A stretch of 64,000 nt of DNA from Paenisporosarcina antarctica. GTDB lineage: Bacteria; Bacillota; Bacilli; Bacillales_A; Planococcaceae. Numbering within the stretch: position 1 is the first letter of the stretch; every line of letters starts with the position of its first letter. Both the position numbers and the translations under genes were made by a program. The stretch is from contig NZ_CP038015.1 in assembly GCF_004367585.1 (NCBI RefSeq), positions 1,990,001 through 2,054,000 on the forward strand, read 5' to 3'. Below the pieces are notes generated by a model. That model worked only from the letters and a program-made list of their open reading frames with translations. It did no database searches and was not told the DNA's origin. Below, in pieces: positions 25,794-37,508 of the stretch.

Positions 25794-28700
25794 CTAGAAC
25801 AGTGACAATTGATTTGCATCTGGCATTCCATCTAAACAACCGAGTAAATTCATGTACTCAAGTAACGTCTTAGAAACACGCCCTCGCTGTCCTAAATCTT
25901 CTTTAGAAAGAAACTCACCATTTTTACGAGCTTCAACAATTGTTTTCGCCACATTAGTTCCTAAGCCAGGAATAGCATTGAAAGGAGGTATTAATCCCTT
26001 ACCATCTATTACAAATTCCGTTGCCTTTGATTCATATAAGTCGACTTTTTTAAAGTGGTATCCGCGTTCACACATTTCAAGAGCAATTTCCATTACTGTC
26101 AGTAAGCTTTTTTCTTTTGGCGCGGCATCCAAACCTTTGGCATTAATCTCGTCTATTTTTGCACGAATTGATGCAGAACCTTTTGTCATAGCGTGCAAGT
26201 CAAAGTCCGCTGCGCGAACAGTAAAGTACGCTGCATAATACAGGATTGGAAAATGAACTTTGAAGTATGCAATACGAACGGCCATTAATACATATGCTGC
26301 CGCATGGGCCTTTGGAAACATATATTTAATCTTTTTACATGCATCTATATACCATTCAGGTACTTCGTTTAAACGCATATCGGCTTCAAACTCAGGAGTT
26401 AAGCCTTTCCCTTTACGCACCGATTCCATGATTTTAAATGCGAGTGACGGTTCTAGACCTTGATAAATTAAATAGACCATAATATCATCTCGACAACCAA
26501 TTACATCGGATAATTGACATGTACCATTTTGAATAAGTTCTTGTGCATTCCCTAGCCATACATCTGTCCCATGAGATAAACCTGAAATTTGAACAAGCTC
26601 AGAGAATGTTGACGGTTTCGTTTCTTCTAACATTTGACGAACGAAACGTGTACCAAACTCAGGAATTCCTAAAGTACCTGTCTTGCATCCAATCTGTTCT
26701 TGTGTGACCCCTAGTGATTCAGTTCCACTATAAATTTTCATGACTTCAACATCATCTGTTGGAATCGTTTTTGGATCGATCCCTGATAAATCTTGTAACA
26801 TCCGAATGACTGTTGGATCATCATGTCCAAGAATATCTAGTTTCAATAAATTATCGTGAATAGAATGGAAATCAAAGTGTGTCGTTTTCCACTCAGAGTC
26901 TTGCGCATCAGCAGGGTATTGAATGGGCGAGAAGTCGAAAATATCCATATAGTCTGGTACAACGATTATTCCACCCGGATGTTGACCGGTAGAGCGCTTG
27001 ACCCCAGAACATCCTTGTACGAGCCGATCAATTTCTGCACCGCGCATCGTTAAGTTATGATCGTTCGCGTAACCTCGTACGTAACCATAAGCTGTCTTCT
27101 CAGCAACAGTACCAATCGTACCTGCCCTGAATACATTATCTTCACCAAAAAGAACTTTCGTATAGTTATGCGCAATAGACTGATATTCTCCACTAAAATT
27201 TAAATCAATATCGGGAACTTTGTCTCCTTTAAAACCAAGGAACGTCTCAAACGGAATATCCTGTCCATCTTTTTTGTATGGCGTTTCACATTTTGTACAG
27301 ATTTTATTTGGTAGATCAAATCCCGAACTCACGGAACCATCATCAAAGAATTCAGCATTTTGACAAGATGGACAAATATAATGTGGAGGCAATGGGTTTA
27401 CTTCTGTAATTTCCATAAGTGTTGCTACAAGTGAAGAACCTACAGAACCACGTGACCCTACTAAATATCCATCATTTAAAGATTTTTTAACTAATTTGTG
27501 AGAAATTAAATATATAACTGCAAATCCGTGACCAATAATTGATGTCAGTTCTTTTTCAATTCGCGCTTCAACAATTTCAGGAAGTGTTTCTCCATAAATT
27601 TGTTTGGCCATATCATAGCTCATCAAGCGAACTTCTTCATCAGAGCCTTCAATCTTAGGTGTATATAAATCGTCTTTAATCGGTTTTATTTCTTCAATTC
27701 TTTCTGATATTTTATGACTATTTTCCACTACGATTTGCTTCGCTGTTTCTTCTCCTAAAAAGGCAAATGCATCTAACATCTCATTCGTGGTTCGAAAATG
27801 AACTTTAGGTAACCTATGACGGTTTAGCGGATTGGCTCCACCTTGACCCCCAATTAAGATTTGTCTGAAAATCGCATCATTTTCATTTACATAATGAACG
27901 TTACCAGTTGCCACAACAGGAAGTGCTAATTTTTTTCCGAGTTTAATCATTTTCCGAATAATATCTTCAAGATTCCATTCATCCCGCACAAGTTCGAGTT
28001 CAATTAAATGTGCATAAACTTCTTTTGGCTGAACTTCTAAATAATCATAGAACTTCGCAATTTCTTCAACTTCTTCTGGAGACTTTTGCATTAATCCTTG
28101 AAATACTTCTCCTTTTTCGCAACCGGATCCAATTAATAGCCCTTTACGGTGCTTAACTAAAACGGAACGGGGGATGCGCGGAATACGGAAAAATGTATTC
28201 ATATGAGAAGAAGAAACAAGTTTAAATAAGTTTTTTAAACCCGTTAAATCTGTCGCCAATAATGTGCAGTGTGTTGGACGAGCCCTCTTGTATGAATCTC
28301 CATTGCCTGTTTGGTGATTAAATTCATCATGATAGTGAATGTTTTTTTCTTCGGCTTCTTTTAATAAATTTAAAAGTAAATACCCTGTTGCTTCAGCATC
28401 ATAAATCGCTCGATGATGCTGAGTAAGATCAATATTGAATTTTTTTGCCATCGTATTTAAGCGATGGTTTTTCATTTCTGGATGCAAAAAGCGAGACAAT
28501 TCCAATGTATCAATGACTGGGTGAATCGTTTTTTCTAGTCCACATTTTTTATAACCTACATACAAGAATCCCATATCAAATGAAGCATTGTGGGCGACCA
28601 AAATGCTGTCTCCAATCCAGTCATGGAATTGTTTAATCACTTCTTCAATGTCTGGAGCATTTCTTACCATATCATCCGTAATGCCTGTTAAATTAATGGT

Positions 28701-30122
28701 TGTTGCAGACAACGCATGGTGTGGGTTTACAAATCTTTCAAATCTGTCTATTTCTTGGCCGTCCTTTATTTTCACAGCGGCAAGCTCAATGATGGTGTCA
28801 TATACGGCAGACAGTCCTGTCGTTTCAACGTCAAAAACGACATAAGTTGCATCTGCTAATGCACGATGCTCTTCCTCATAAGCAATAGGTACACCATCAT
28901 TCACCATATATATTTCTAAACCATAAATAATTTTAATTCCATACTTTTTCCCAGCTGCATATGCATCCGGAAAAGATTGTACAACTGCATGATCCGTAAT
29001 GGCTACTGCAGGGTGCCCCCACTTGGCCGCTTGACTTACTAAAGCATCAACTGAAGATACTGCATCCATTTGGCTCATTGGGGTATGCAAATGCAATTCA
29101 ATTCGTTTTTCTTCCGTTGGAGCTGTATCTTTTCTAGAATCCACTTTAATTTCCATGATATCTTGTGCCATGACTATCAAGTCACGTACAAACGTGTCAT
29201 TTTGAACTGAACCGCGTACTTTTAACCATGTCCCTTTTTTAAGTAAGCCCATGAGCTCAGCATCCTCTTTATCTCGCGAGAACATTTTAACAAGAATCGA
29301 GTCAGTGTAATCTGTAACTTTGACTGTTAATAAAGAACGACCACTACGTAGTTCTCTGACTTCAACATCAAATACATAACCTTCAATTGTAATACGACGT
29401 TCTTCATCCTGGATTTGCTGAATTTCAATAACTGGTTCATTGGCTTTAATTGGAGTTCCAAGTTGGAATGGTCCATTCAATGTTGCACCAGGATTTGCTT
29501 GACGCTCTTTTTCACGTTTTTGCATATCTGCTAACGCTTTTCTTCCAAGTTCATCTTCTTCTTTTTTCCGTTGCTCCATGAAAGCCTGTTGTTCTTCTAC
29601 AAGCTCAGCCTTTTCCTCGATTAATTTAAAATCAATAGGAAAAACAGGGAACCCAAATGAAGAGTAAACATCTGAAATTCTAGTTGCATATTTATTTTTT
29701 AATGTTTGGAATTCAATTTCATGTTCACATGTAAAGAGGATAGTTTGTCCATTAAATGATGGTATTTGTGATTGCAATCGATTTCTTAGTGGTGGTGACA
29801 TGTCGGCAATTTCTTGTAAAATAAATGGCCAATAGGCTGCGATTGTTTCTGCATGGACTTGTGGATGAGCGCATGTAAGTGTTAATTTAATATCCGCAAT
29901 GCCCGCGAATTTTTCTCGTAAGCGCATGTTAAACAACTGAAACATATTAAATGGCAGGATTTTCTCAACTTGAATTGTAAAACGCCATACACGTTCTTTC
30001 TTATGTACAGTCAAACGATTCAAAGAAGCTTCTTCAAAATGAAGTTGCTGTTCATCAGTAGTAAGTTCTAACTGTTGTAACAATAATTGTAATCTACTTT
30101 TGGCATCTTGTTCGTTATTCAT
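25794..30122 (-). CDS. polC: DNA polymerase III alpha subunit, PolC type
   Basis: Gram-positive replicative polymerase with built-in proofreading, 1442 residues. Order: N-terminal domain, OB domain (about 235-330), PHP domain beginning near [11 protein letters not shown] (about 338), DEDD exonuclease with VFDVETTGL (about 429), a zinc-binding region (CPSCQ...CTKCE, about 915-950), then the polymerase with catalytic [10 protein letters not shown] (about 968), fingers and a C-terminal tail ending LSLF. The ATG has AAGGAG upstream. It follows proS behind a terminator. Length and motifs are those of the Bacillus enzyme, and it lies in the same order. No oddities noted. Confidence 0.98.
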   Translation of the reverse strand: MNNEQDAKSRLQLLLQQLELTTDEQQLHFEEASLNRLTVHKKERVWRFTIQVEKILPFNMFQLFNMRLREKFAGIADIKLTLTCAHPQVHAETIAAYWPFILQEIADMSPPLRNRLQSQIPSFNGQTILFTCEHEIEFQTLKNKYATRISDVYSSFGFPVFPIDFKLIEEKAELVEEQQAFMEQRKKEEDELGRKALADMQKREKERQANPGATLNGPFQLGTPIKANEPVIEIQQIQDEERRITIEGYVFDVEVRELRSGRSLLTVKVTDYTDSILVKMFSRDKEDAELMGLLKKGTWLKVRGSVQNDTFVRDLIVMAQDIMEIKVDSRKDTAPTEEKRIELHLHTPMSQMDAVSSVDALVSQAAKWGHPAVAITDHAVVQSFPDAYAAGKKYGIKIIYGLEIYMVNDGVPIAYEEEHRALADATYVVFDVETTGLSAVYDTIIELAAVKIKDGQEIDRFERFVNPHHALSATTINLTGITDDMVRNAPDIEEVIKQFHDWIGDSILVAHNASFDMGFLYVGYKKCGLEKTIHPVIDTLELSRFLHPEMKNHRLNTMAKKFNIDLTQHHRAIYDAEATGYLLLNLLKEAEEKNIHYHDEFNHQTGNGDSYKRARPTHCTLLATDLTGLKNLFKLVSSSHMNTFFRIPRIPRSVLVKHRKGLLIGSGCEKGEVFQGLMQKSPEEVEEIAKFYDYLEVQPKEVYAHLIELELVRDEWNLEDIIRKMIKLGKKLALPVVATGNVHYVNENDAIFRQILIGGQGGANPLNRHRLPKVHFRTTNEMLDAFAFLGEETAKQIVVENSHKISERIEEIKPIKDDLYTPKIEGSDEEVRLMSYDMAKQIYGETLPEIVEARIEKELTSIIGHGFAVIYLISHKLVKKSLNDGYLVGSRGSVGSSLVATLMEITEVNPLPPHYICPSCQNAEFFDDGSVSSGFDLPNKICTKCETPYKKDGQDIPFETFLGFKGDKVPDIDLNFSGEYQSIAHNYTKVLFGEDNVFRAGTIGTVAEKTAYGYVRGYANDHNLTMRGAEIDRLVQGCSGVKRSTGQHPGGIIVVPDYMDIFDFSPIQYPADAQDSEWKTTHFDFHSIHDNLLKLDILGHDDPTVIRMLQDLSGIDPKTIPTDDVEVMKIYSGTESLGVTQEQIGCKTGTLGIPEFGTRFVRQMLEETKPSTFSELVQISGLSHGTDVWLGNAQELIQNGTCQLSDVIGCRDDIMVYLIYQGLEPSLAFKIMESVRKGKGLTPEFEADMRLNEVPEWYIDACKKIKYMFPKAHAAAYVLMAVRIAYFKVHFPILYYAAYFTVRAADFDLHAMTKGSASIRAKIDEINAKGLDAAPKEKSLLTVMEIALEMCERGYHFKKVDLYESKATEFVIDGKGLIPPFNAIPGLGTNVAKTIVEARKNGEFLSKEDLGQRGRVSKTLLEYMNLLGCLDGMPDANQLSLF

Positions 30123-30154
30123 AAGCTATGTCTCCTTTCAGAATTAAGAAAAAG

Positions 30155-30185
30155 AAAGGAAGACCCAATTTCAAGGTCTTCCTTT
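30155..30185 (-). terminator. Intrinsic terminator between proS and polC
   Basis: An 11-bp stem (30155-30165 with 30175-30185) and a T-rich exit (TTTCTTTTTC). Since polC starts 33 bases later without an obvious promoter, part of the transcription must read through or begin within proS. Confidence 0.85.
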
Positions 30186-30188
30186 TGA

Positions 30189-31901
30189 TTAATTGTTTAG
30201 AGACGAAAAGAAAGTTTGTAGATGGTCAAGTATCTCTTCATTTTTCCATTCAAATGTTTCGCCAGTTTTTCTTATTTTCACTTCGACTAAACCTTCTACT
30301 GCCTTTTTACCAACTGTAATTCGAATTGGTAATCCAATCAAATCTGAATCGGCAAATTTAACTCCCGCACGTTCGGGACGGTCATCATATAATACATCGA
30401 AGCGATTTGTTTTTAATAGTTTATATAAATCATCCGAAAGGGTCACTTGAGCGTCATCTTTCATATTAACAGGTACTAAATGTACATCATAAGGCGCGAC
30501 GACACTCGGCCAAATGAAACCTTTATCATCTTGGAACTGTTCTGCGACGGCAGCCATTACACGAGAAATACCAATACCATAACATCCCATAATATAAGGC
30601 TGCGAGCGACCATTATTATCTAGGAACGTACCATTCATTGGCTCTGAGTAAGTTGTCCCAAGTTTAAAGACGTGCCCCACTTCAATCCCTTTAGCAAAAA
30701 GGATTGTTCCTTTACCGTCTGGAGATGGATCCCCCTCCATAATAAAACGTAAGTCTTCATATTGATTTACCACAAAGTCCCGTTCAGGATTAACATTCAC
30801 TAAATGGAAACCAGCAACATTTGCTCCACATATTCCGTTACGAATTGCAGCAACTGCATGATCAGCAATTACTTTTACACCATCTGGAAGATTAACTGGT
30901 CCAAGTGAACCAACTTCGCAATTTAGTATGGTTTGAATCTCTTCTTCAGTTGCAAACTCCACTACTTTAGCTTGTAATACATTTTTCACTTTAATATCAT
31001 TGACTTCGTGATCACCACGTGACAATACCAACACTAATTCTTCATCTACTTTAAAGACTAGTGTTTTTATACACTGTTGTACTTCAACATTTAAGAAAGT
31101 AGCTACTTGCTCAATCGTTTTTTGATCTGGAGTCTCTACTTTTTGGACTTCTTTAATTTCTTCAGTTGGCGTTTCATAGGATACTTTCACTTCAGCCATT
31201 TCAATGTTAGCAGCAAAGTCCGATTCATCTGAATATGCAATGGTATCTTCGCCTATCTCAGAAAGCACCATAAATTCATGAGTATCTTTCCCACCGATAG
31301 CTCCCGAATCTGCAATTACCGCACGGAAGTTTAAACCTAGACGTGAGAAAATATTTGTATATGCTCGAACCATATCTTCATATGTTTGATCTAAACTTTC
31401 ACGAGTTGCATGGAAAGAATAGGCATCTTTCATAAGAAATTCACGACCGCGAAGCAAGCCAAAACGAGGACGTTTTTCATCACGGAATTTTGTTTGAATT
31501 TGATACAAAGTTAAAGGTAGTTTTTTATACGACTTGATTTCATCACGCAATAATGAAGTGATGACTTCTTCATGTGTTGCACCTAAAGCAAATTCACGAT
31601 TATGTCTATCTCTTAATCGCATTAATTCAGGTCCGTAAGAATACCATCGTCCAGTTTCTTGCCATAGTTCTGCTTGTTGCATTGCAGGCATTAATACCTC
31701 GACACCGTTTATGGCATCCATCTCTTCTCGAACTATGGTTTCTACTTTATGTAGCACCCGTTTTCCAAGAGGTAAAAACGAATAAATGCCGCTTGTATTT
31801 TGACGAATAAACCCTGCTCGTAGGAGCAGCTGATGAGACTTAACGTCTGCATCAGCAGGAGTTTCACGAAGTGTAGGGATGAATGTAAGACTTTGTTTCA
31901 T
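30189..31901 (-). CDS. proS: Prolyl-tRNA synthetase
   Basis: Bacterial-type ProRS of 570 residues. The class II core starts [19 protein letters not shown] and holds motif 2 ([21 protein letters not shown], about 137-157) and motif 3 ([13 protein letters not shown]). Between them the editing insertion domain runs from about 225 to 400. A C-terminal anticodon domain shows [13 protein letters not shown]. It follows rseP by 36 bases in the uppS-cdsA-dxr-rseP-proS unit. I see no T-box leader: the short upstream spacer lacks the specifier and antiterminator elements. Confidence 0.97.
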   Translation of the reverse strand: MKQSLTFIPTLRETPADADVKSHQLLLRAGFIRQNTSGIYSFLPLGKRVLHKVETIVREEMDAINGVEVLMPAMQQAELWQETGRWYSYGPELMRLRDRHNREFALGATHEEVITSLLRDEIKSYKKLPLTLYQIQTKFRDEKRPRFGLLRGREFLMKDAYSFHATRESLDQTYEDMVRAYTNIFSRLGLNFRAVIADSGAIGGKDTHEFMVLSEIGEDTIAYSDESDFAANIEMAEVKVSYETPTEEIKEVQKVETPDQKTIEQVATFLNVEVQQCIKTLVFKVDEELVLVLSRGDHEVNDIKVKNVLQAKVVEFATEEEIQTILNCEVGSLGPVNLPDGVKVIADHAVAAIRNGICGANVAGFHLVNVNPERDFVVNQYEDLRFIMEGDPSPDGKGTILFAKGIEVGHVFKLGTTYSEPMNGTFLDNNGRSQPYIMGCYGIGISRVMAAVAEQFQDDKGFIWPSVVAPYDVHLVPVNMKDDAQVTLSDDLYKLLKTNRFDVLYDDRPERAGVKFADSDLIGLPIRITVGKKAVEGLVEVKIRKTGETFEWKNEEILDHLQTFFSSLNN

Positions 31902-31937
31902 AAGTAAGTATGCTCCTCAAACAAATACGTATTTTAA

Positions 31938-33197
31938 TTAAAAGAAAAACCGTTGTATATCATTCCAAGTAACTACGACCATTAGAACCATAAGTAACAT
32001 AATTCCTACGAAATGGACCATACCTTCTTTCTGACGATCCACTGGTCTCCCTCTTATTGCTTCAAACAAGAAGAATAACAAACGACCACCATCAAGTGCT
32101 GGTAATGGAAGTAAATTCATAATTCCTAAGTTAATACTTAAAATTGCTGCCCAATTCATTAAGTTAAAAATCCCATATTGAGCAACTTCTTCTGTTGCTT
32201 TATAAATCCCTACTGGTCCAGACAATGCATCTATCGTAAATTGACCAGTTATTAACATTCCAAGTAGTTCAAAAATCTTAACCATCCAAGTTACAGTTTG
32301 TTCTGCACCATAAGCAACTGCTTTCAATGGATTTTTTTCTACTGGACTTTCATATAAAACACCAATCTGTCCAAAAGTCTCTCCATTTTGTTCGATGGCC
32401 TTTGGTGTGATAGATGACTGAATAACTTCACCATCTCGAACGAATTCAAATGTTAAAGGCTGCTCTGCACTTGCTTGTATTTTTGAAGCAAGTTCTTGCC
32501 ATGTAGCAATTTTTTCTTCACCGATTTTTGTTACTAAATCACCTTTTTGCATTCCTGCTTCAAGAGCAGGACTATCTTCATTCACGCCTGTAATAATAGG
32601 TTCATAAGTTGGAATTCCTTGTATTAAACCAATCGTTAAAAAGATGAAAAACGCTAATATAAAGTTAAACAATGGACCTGCAAAAATTGTCATTGCACGT
32701 TTTACAAGTGATTTCGAATTAAACTGACGATCATACGGAGCAATTAGTGTATCTTTGCCATTCTCTGTAATAACCGCTTTTCGAGAAACACTGTATCTTA
32801 CTAGTCGTTCTTCTTCATCATAGCCTTCAATCCAAAGTCCTTTTTCCAAATCAGCACGTTCTGTTTCCAAAAACAACATATCTTGTTGTTGTTTATTTTG
32901 ATTTAAAACGATTTTGATGACTTGTTCCTTTGAGTTTAAAACTAATCCTACTCGGAATCCGGGTTGCAATTCAACCGAATCCATATCTTCACCAGCCATT
33001 CGTACATAACCACCCAGTGGTAGTAAACGAAGCGTATAAAGAGTTTCACCTTTTGTGATTCCTACTATTTTCGGTCCAAAACCTACTGCAAATTCTCGAA
33101 CCATAATTCCTGCTCTTTTGGCAAAAATAAAGTGACCAAGTTCATGAAAAAATACAAGTGAACCAAATATCAAGATAAAAGCAATGGTTGTATCCAT
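31938..33197 (-). CDS. rseP: Site-2 zinc metalloprotease RseP (RasP)
   Basis: Intramembrane protease that cuts anti-sigma factors and signal-peptide remnants, 419 residues. The zinc motif HExxH is FFHELGHF (about residues 17-24) in the first membrane segment; a PDZ domain with PALEAGMQKGDLV follows near 210, and the second active-site motif is NLLPLPALDGGR (about 363-374). It lies between dxr and proS. In B. subtilis RasP is needed for stress, competence and division control. A lipid-synthesis neighbourhood with cdsA and uppS is usual for this gene. Confidence 0.95.
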   Translation of the reverse strand: MDTTIAFILIFGSLVFFHELGHFIFAKRAGIMVREFAVGFGPKIVGITKGETLYTLRLLPLGGYVRMAGEDMDSVELQPGFRVGLVLNSKEQVIKIVLNQNKQQQDMLFLETERADLEKGLWIEGYDEEERLVRYSVSRKAVITENGKDTLIAPYDRQFNSKSLVKRAMTIFAGPLFNFILAFFIFLTIGLIQGIPTYEPIITGVNEDSPALEAGMQKGDLVTKIGEEKIATWQELASKIQASAEQPLTFEFVRDGEVIQSSITPKAIEQNGETFGQIGVLYESPVEKNPLKAVAYGAEQTVTWMVKIFELLGMLITGQFTIDALSGPVGIYKATEEVAQYGIFNLMNWAAILSINLGIMNLLPLPALDGGRLLFFLFEAIRGRPVDRQKEGMVHFVGIMLLMVLMVVVTWNDIQRFFF

Positions 33198-33239
33198 AAA
33201 GTCCCACCTTTTTTACAGCATATTGCTGTCATCAATCTT

Positions 33240-34391
33240 TTAATATTTTACCATGTTTTGAACAGCTTTTCTCGTATTAGCATCAACGTGTAAAATCATT
33301 TCTAAATCAGGCATGTTTATAACCGTATGTTTGTCCATTACACGCTCAATACAGTCTTCTATTTTCAAGAATGTTATATCCCCATTTAAAAATAAAGCAA
33401 CCGCTGCTTCATTTGCAGCATTTAATACCGTTGTCATCGAACCACCTGCTCGACCTGCATCATAAGCAAGTTGCAATGCATGAAAACGCGTGAAGTCCAT
33501 CTCTTCAAAATGAAGTTTGCCTATTTCAACAAGATTTAGACGTTTTGCCTTTTTTCTAGGCAGTCTATCAGGATAAGATAATGCATATTGAATGGGCACT
33601 CGCATATCGGGTGTTCCTAGTTGTGCCATTACACTCGTATCTTGGAATTCAACCATTGAGTGAATGATGCTTTCTCGATGTAGCACTACGTCAATATCAT
33701 CGTAAGGCATATCAAATAATACTTGTGCTTCAATTACTTCTAATCCTTTGTTCATCATCGTTGCTGAGTCAATTGTAATTTTGGCTCCCATCGACCAGTT
33801 GGGATGGTTTAGCGCGTCTTGAATCGTTACGTTTTTAAGCTCACTTCTTGTTCGATCTCGGAAGCTTCCACCAGAGGCAGTTAATATTAATCGACTAACT
33901 TGGCTTCTTTTTTCCCCATTCATTGATTGAAATAGTGCTGAATGTTCACTATCAACCGGCAAAATTATTGCATTGTATTTCGCCGCTGCAGCCATGACAA
34001 GATGTCCTGCAGTTACGAGCGTTTCTTTATTCGCTAGTGCAATCGTTTTTTGTTGTTTAATCGCCTCTAAAGTTGATTCTAATCCAATACTACCCAATAC
34101 AGCATTGACTAGTACGGAAGCATCTGGGTGTGTAGCGACGTCAATCAACCCTTTGCTACCATATGCAAGTTCAATACTAGGAAATTCCTTTTTCAGGAGA
34201 ATTGCATCATTTTCTTCTTGAACTGATACAAGTGTAGGTGCAAATTCCAGAATAATTTCCCTTGCTTTTTCTACATTTCGTCCCGCAGAAAAAGCCACTA
34301 GTTTAAATTCTTGTGGATGTTCTCTTATTATGTCAATTGTTTGAATACCAATCGACCCTGTTGCTCCTAATAAACTAATATTCTTTGTCAT
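33240..34391 (-). CDS. dxr: 1-deoxy-D-xylulose 5-phosphate reductoisomerase
   Basis: NADPH-dependent second step of the MEP isoprenoid pathway (383 residues). The Rossmann start is [14 protein letters not shown]; the catalytic region holds [24 protein letters not shown] (metal-binding Asp/Glu) and the flexible loop GGSFRDR and [23 protein letters not shown]. Its presence shows that this organism makes isoprenoids by the MEP route, feeding UppS two genes upstream. It lies 15 bases after cdsA. Confidence 0.97.
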   Translation of the reverse strand: MTKNISLLGATGSIGIQTIDIIREHPQEFKLVAFSAGRNVEKAREIILEFAPTLVSVQEENDAILLKKEFPSIELAYGSKGLIDVATHPDASVLVNAVLGSIGLESTLEAIKQQKTIALANKETLVTAGHLVMAAAAKYNAIILPVDSEHSALFQSMNGEKRSQVSRLILTASGGSFRDRTRSELKNVTIQDALNHPNWSMGAKITIDSATMMNKGLEVIEAQVLFDMPYDDIDVVLHRESIIHSMVEFQDTSVMAQLGTPDMRVPIQYALSYPDRLPRKKAKRLNLVEIGKLHFEEMDFTRFHALQLAYDAGRAGGSMTTVLNAANEAAVALFLNGDITFLKIEDCIERVMDKHTVINMPDLEMILHVDANTRKAVQNMVKY

Positions 34392-34406
34392 AATTAATAA
34401 AACCCC

Positions 34407-35207
34407 TTAACCAACAAAATGCAAGAAATGTAGAAGTGGTAACACAAATAATAAGCTATCAAATCTATCTAAAACCCCACCATGTCCAGGCAACAAATTA
34501 CCTGAGTCTTTTACATTGTAATGACGTTTAAGTGCTGACTCAACTAAATCCCCAACTTGCCCAAAGACTGAAGCTAAAATCGTCACTACAATAAGAACGA
34601 TATACGATGAACTAATTGGTGAGATCCATTGAAAAATGACTGCAAAAATAATAGCTACAGCAATTCCTCCATAAAATCCTTCAATGGTTTTATTAGGAGA
34701 AATTTCAGGCCACAATTTATTTTTACCGAATTTTTTACCTGTAAAATATGCTCCTGAATCCGTCGTCCATATGATTAATAACGCAAAAATAACAAATTGA
34801 AGGCCATTTTCGACTAAACGAGTCTCTATGAAATAGAAAAATCCTATTCCAACATACAATGCCGCTAAAATGGAAAATGCAGCATCTTCAAATGTAAAAC
34901 GGTTTTTTACAACTACAGTATACGTCAGTAATAAAAGTACAGCCATAAGTGCGAAATCTATTTTGGTATACCCAGTAGTTTCTACTAATAGAATGGACCA
35001 TTTGCTTGGTATTAAAAAGATAAATAAGGCGAATAACGAGATAAATCCATGAACTGAAAAAATCGAAAGACCTTTCATTCGTAAGATTTCAAATAGTCCT
35101 ACTGCTGCCATTGCATAAACGAGCAGTGTAAATGGAAGACCGCCTAGTACAACTATTGGAATGAATAGTCCGGCGGCGATCACACCTGTAATCATACGTT
35201 GTTTCAA
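34407..35207 (-). CDS. cdsA: Phosphatidate cytidylyltransferase
   Basis: Integral membrane enzyme that makes CDP-diacylglycerol for phospholipids, 266 residues with about seven to eight membrane segments. The CDS signature region appears as DSGAYFTGKKFGKNKL...SPNKTIEG with a C-terminal KDSGNLLPGHGGVLDRFDS. It starts from TTG at 35207 with GGGAGAAG seven bases upstream, overlapping the uppS stop (TTGA). Coupling to uppS puts phospholipid and undecaprenyl-phosphate precursor synthesis under one transcript. Confidence 0.96.
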   Translation of the reverse strand: MKQRMITGVIAAGLFIPIVVLGGLPFTLLVYAMAAVGLFEILRMKGLSIFSVHGFISLFALFIFLIPSKWSILLVETTGYTKIDFALMAVLLLLTYTVVVKNRFTFEDAAFSILAALYVGIGFFYFIETRLVENGLQFVIFALLIIWTTDSGAYFTGKKFGKNKLWPEISPNKTIEGFYGGIAVAIIFAVIFQWISPISSSYIVLIVVTILASVFGQVGDLVESALKRHYNVKDSGNLLPGHGGVLDRFDSLLFVLPLLHFLHFVG

Positions 35208-35998
35208 TTTGTATCTTCTCCCTTCAATCCTCCGTAACGACGATTTCGGTTTTGATAACTATCTATTGCATCTAGTAAGCAACTTTCATCAAAATCTGGC
35301 CATAAAGTATCAGTAAACCAAAACTCTGTATACGCCAGTTGCCACAACATAAAGTTGCTAAGTCGGACTTCTCCACTGGTACGAATGAGTAAGTCCGGTT
35401 CTGGTAAATCACAAGTCATTAAATGTTGCGAGATTAATTCTTCATTTACATCACTATATGTAAGTGTTCCTTCTTGTACTTGTTGCGCAATTTTTTGCAT
35501 GGCTTGTGTTATCTCTGCACGGCTACCATAGTTTAAAGCAAAATTTAGTACTAATCCTGTGTTTTCTTTTGTTGCTTCCATTGCTTTGCGTATAGCATTT
35601 TGCGTGTAAAGAGGCAGGGTATCATTTTCACCCATCATGATTACTTTGACATTTTGCTCAATTAACTCCGGAAGATACGTGCCTAAAAACTCCTCAGGTA
35701 AGCGCATAATGAAGTCCACTTCAAGCTTTGGCCGTTTCCAATTCTCAGTAGAAAATGCATACACCGTTAGCGCACGTACACCTAAGTCATTAGCAAGTCG
35801 TGTAATTTTACGAACCGTTTTCATTCCCTCATGATGACCAGCAACTCGAGGAAGAGCACGTTTTTTAGCCCATCTCCCGTTGCCATCCATGATAATGGCA
35901 ATGTGAGATGGAATACACTCTTTTTTGGAACGCGAAATTCGTTCCGCCAGCGATTGATTTTGTCGTTCGGCTTTTCTCCGAATGAGTTTATGTAACAT
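35204..35998 (-). CDS. uppS: Undecaprenyl diphosphate synthase
   Basis: Cis-prenyltransferase making the C55 lipid carrier for wall synthesis (264 residues). The pyrophosphate-binding start is IAIIMDGNGRWAKKRALPRVAGHHEG, and the C-terminal catalytic region is DLLIRTSGEVRLSNFMLWQLAYTEFWFTDTLWPDF. Both are near-identical to the family consensus. The gene opens its operon after the frr terminator; a probable extended -10 (TGATATGAT) lies about 45 bases upstream, although no good -35 is visible. A ribosome site GGAGG precedes the start. Confidence 0.97.
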   Translation of the reverse strand: MLHKLIRRKAERQNQSLAERISRSKKECIPSHIAIIMDGNGRWAKKRALPRVAGHHEGMKTVRKITRLANDLGVRALTVYAFSTENWKRPKLEVDFIMRLPEEFLGTYLPELIEQNVKVIMMGENDTLPLYTQNAIRKAMEATKENTGLVLNFALNYGSRAEITQAMQKIAQQVQEGTLTYSDVNEELISQHLMTCDLPEPDLLIRTSGEVRLSNFMLWQLAYTEFWFTDTLWPDFDESCLLDAIDSYQNRNRRYGGLKGEDTN

Positions 35999-36085
35999 GT
36001 TAAGTCCTCCACTTTACGCACTTATCGGAATGTTGTCTCTCTCATCATATCAAAAAATGGCGAGATTTTCTCCATTCAAGTAAAA

Positions 36086-36116
36086 AAAGACGTTCCTATT
36101 GGATAGGAACGTCTTT
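36086..36116 (-). terminator. Intrinsic terminator after frr
   Basis: A 14-bp perfect stem (36086-36099 with 36103-36116), three-base loop and a run of T on exit. It closes the rpsB-tsf-pyrH-frr operon. Confidence 0.92.
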
Positions 36117-36137
36117 ATAGTAAAAAAGTTCAAACGT

Positions 36138-36695
36138 TTACACTTCTAAAATTTCTTTTTCTTTGTCTTTCGCTACTTGATCAATTAGAACAATATGATC
36201 ATCTGTTAACTTTTGCACATCTTCTGAGAATCCACGTAAACCATCTTCTGTGATTTCATTTTTTTTCTCTAACTTTTTTAATTCATCATTTGCATCACGA
36301 CGAATATTACGAATACCAACTTTTGCTTCTTCTGCTTCTTTTTTAACCAGTTTCACCAAGTCTTTACGACGTTCTTCTGTCAATGCAGGTATGGCAATAC
36401 GTATAAGCGTGCCATCATTAGTTGGAGAAATTCCAAGGTCTGATTTTTGTATCGCTTTTTCAATATCACCAAGAGCTGTCTTGTCATAAGGTTGAATCGT
36501 CAACATACGTGCTTCAGGTGTAGCAATCCCAGCAATTTGATTAATGGGCGTAGGTGAGCCATAATAATCGACAAATATTTTATCTAATAACGATGAACTT
36601 GCACGACCTGCACGAATCGTCGATAGTTCACGACTTAACGCTTGAATCGCTTTTGACATTCTTTCTTTTGTGTGATCAATAACTTGTTTAGACAT
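36138..36695 (-). CDS. frr: Ribosome recycling factor
   Basis: Splits post-termination ribosomes together with EF-G, 185 residues, standard length. Family marks: [18 protein letters not shown], then [21 protein letters not shown], and [23 protein letters not shown] and [10 protein letters not shown]. The start overlaps the pyrH stop by one base (TAATG), and the operon rpsB-tsf-pyrH-frr ends at a strong terminator just after it. Confidence 0.98.
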   Translation of the reverse strand: MSKQVIDHTKERMSKAIQALSRELSTIRAGRASSSLLDKIFVDYYGSPTPINQIAGIATPEARMLTIQPYDKTALGDIEKAIQKSDLGISPTNDGTLIRIAIPALTEERRKDLVKLVKKEAEEAKVGIRNIRRDANDELKKLEKKNEITEDGLRGFSEDVQKLTDDHIVLIDQVAKDKEKEILEV

Positions 36696-37420
36696 TACTT
36701 ATTCCTCCTAACGATTGTGCCAATTTTTTCACCTAATACAACACGTTTTATATTTCCTTTTTCCATAAGCGAGAATACTATGAGGGGAATATCATTGTCC
36801 ATACATAGAGTCGATGCAGTAGAATCCATTACTTGTAAACCTTGTTGAATAACCTCCAAGAAGGATAATGTATCGTATTTTACAGCTTCACTATTTGTTT
36901 TAGGGTCGTCTGAATAAATACCATCCACATTATTTTTACCCATTAAAATAATATCTGCTTCAATCTCAGCTGCACGAAGAGCCGCTGTTGTATCTGTAGA
37001 AAAGTATGGATTTCCAGTACCAGCCGCAAAAATAACGACTCTTTTCTTCTCCAAATGTCGAATCGCTTTTCTACGAATATATGGTTCTGCAACTTGTCTC
37101 ATCTCAATTGATGACTGAACGCGGGTTTGAACGCCAGACTTTTCAAGCGAATCTTGTAACGCTAAAGAATTCATAACTGTAGCTAGCATTCCCATATAGT
37201 CCGCAGTAGCTCGGTCCATACCCATTTCACTACCTATTTTACCACGCCAGATGTTTCCGCCGCCAACGACAACAGCAACTTCTACACCTAACTCGACAAC
37301 TTCTTTAACTTGTTCAGCAACAGATTTAATAATTTCTGGGGAAAGACCAAATCCTTGCTCTCCAGCCAAAGCTTCTCCACTTAATTTTAAAACGACTCTT
37401 TTGTATTGTGGTGCACTCAT
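36695..37420 (-). CDS. pyrH: Uridylate kinase
   Basis: UMP kinase of the amino-acid-kinase fold, 241 residues. It starts [20 protein letters not shown] and shows [10 protein letters not shown] (about residues 57-66), [16 protein letters not shown] and the nucleotide motif [19 protein letters not shown]. It forms hexamers feeding UTP and CTP synthesis. It lies between tsf and frr, coupled by one base to frr; a weak hairpin precedes it. Confidence 0.97.
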   Translation of the reverse strand: MSAPQYKRVVLKLSGEALAGEQGFGLSPEIIKSVAEQVKEVVELGVEVAVVVGGGNIWRGKIGSEMGMDRATADYMGMLATVMNSLALQDSLEKSGVQTRVQSSIEMRQVAEPYIRRKAIRHLEKKRVVIFAAGTGNPYFSTDTTAALRAAEIEADIILMGKNNVDGIYSDDPKTNSEAVKYDTLSFLEVIQQGLQVMDSTASTLCMDNDIPLIVFSLMEKGNIKRVVLGEKIGTIVRRNK

Positions 37421-37456
37421 AGGTAGCCTCCATTACACTTTTTTCTCGAAAAATAA

Positions 37457-37476
37457 GGAACACAAGTTCGTGCTCC
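37457..37476 (-). terminator. Weak hairpin between tsf and pyrH
   Basis: An 8-bp imperfect stem (37457-37476) with G-U pairs, followed by TTATTTTTCG on the minus strand. It is likely a partial terminator within the operon. Confidence 0.45.
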
Positions 37477-37508
37477 CTAGAGTTAATCAGTTATTTAATT
37501 CAGTTTCA

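Noticed and set aside
30122-31937. T-box riboswitch for proS
   Set aside because: The upstream spacer is only about 36 bases and lacks a specifier loop or antiterminator.
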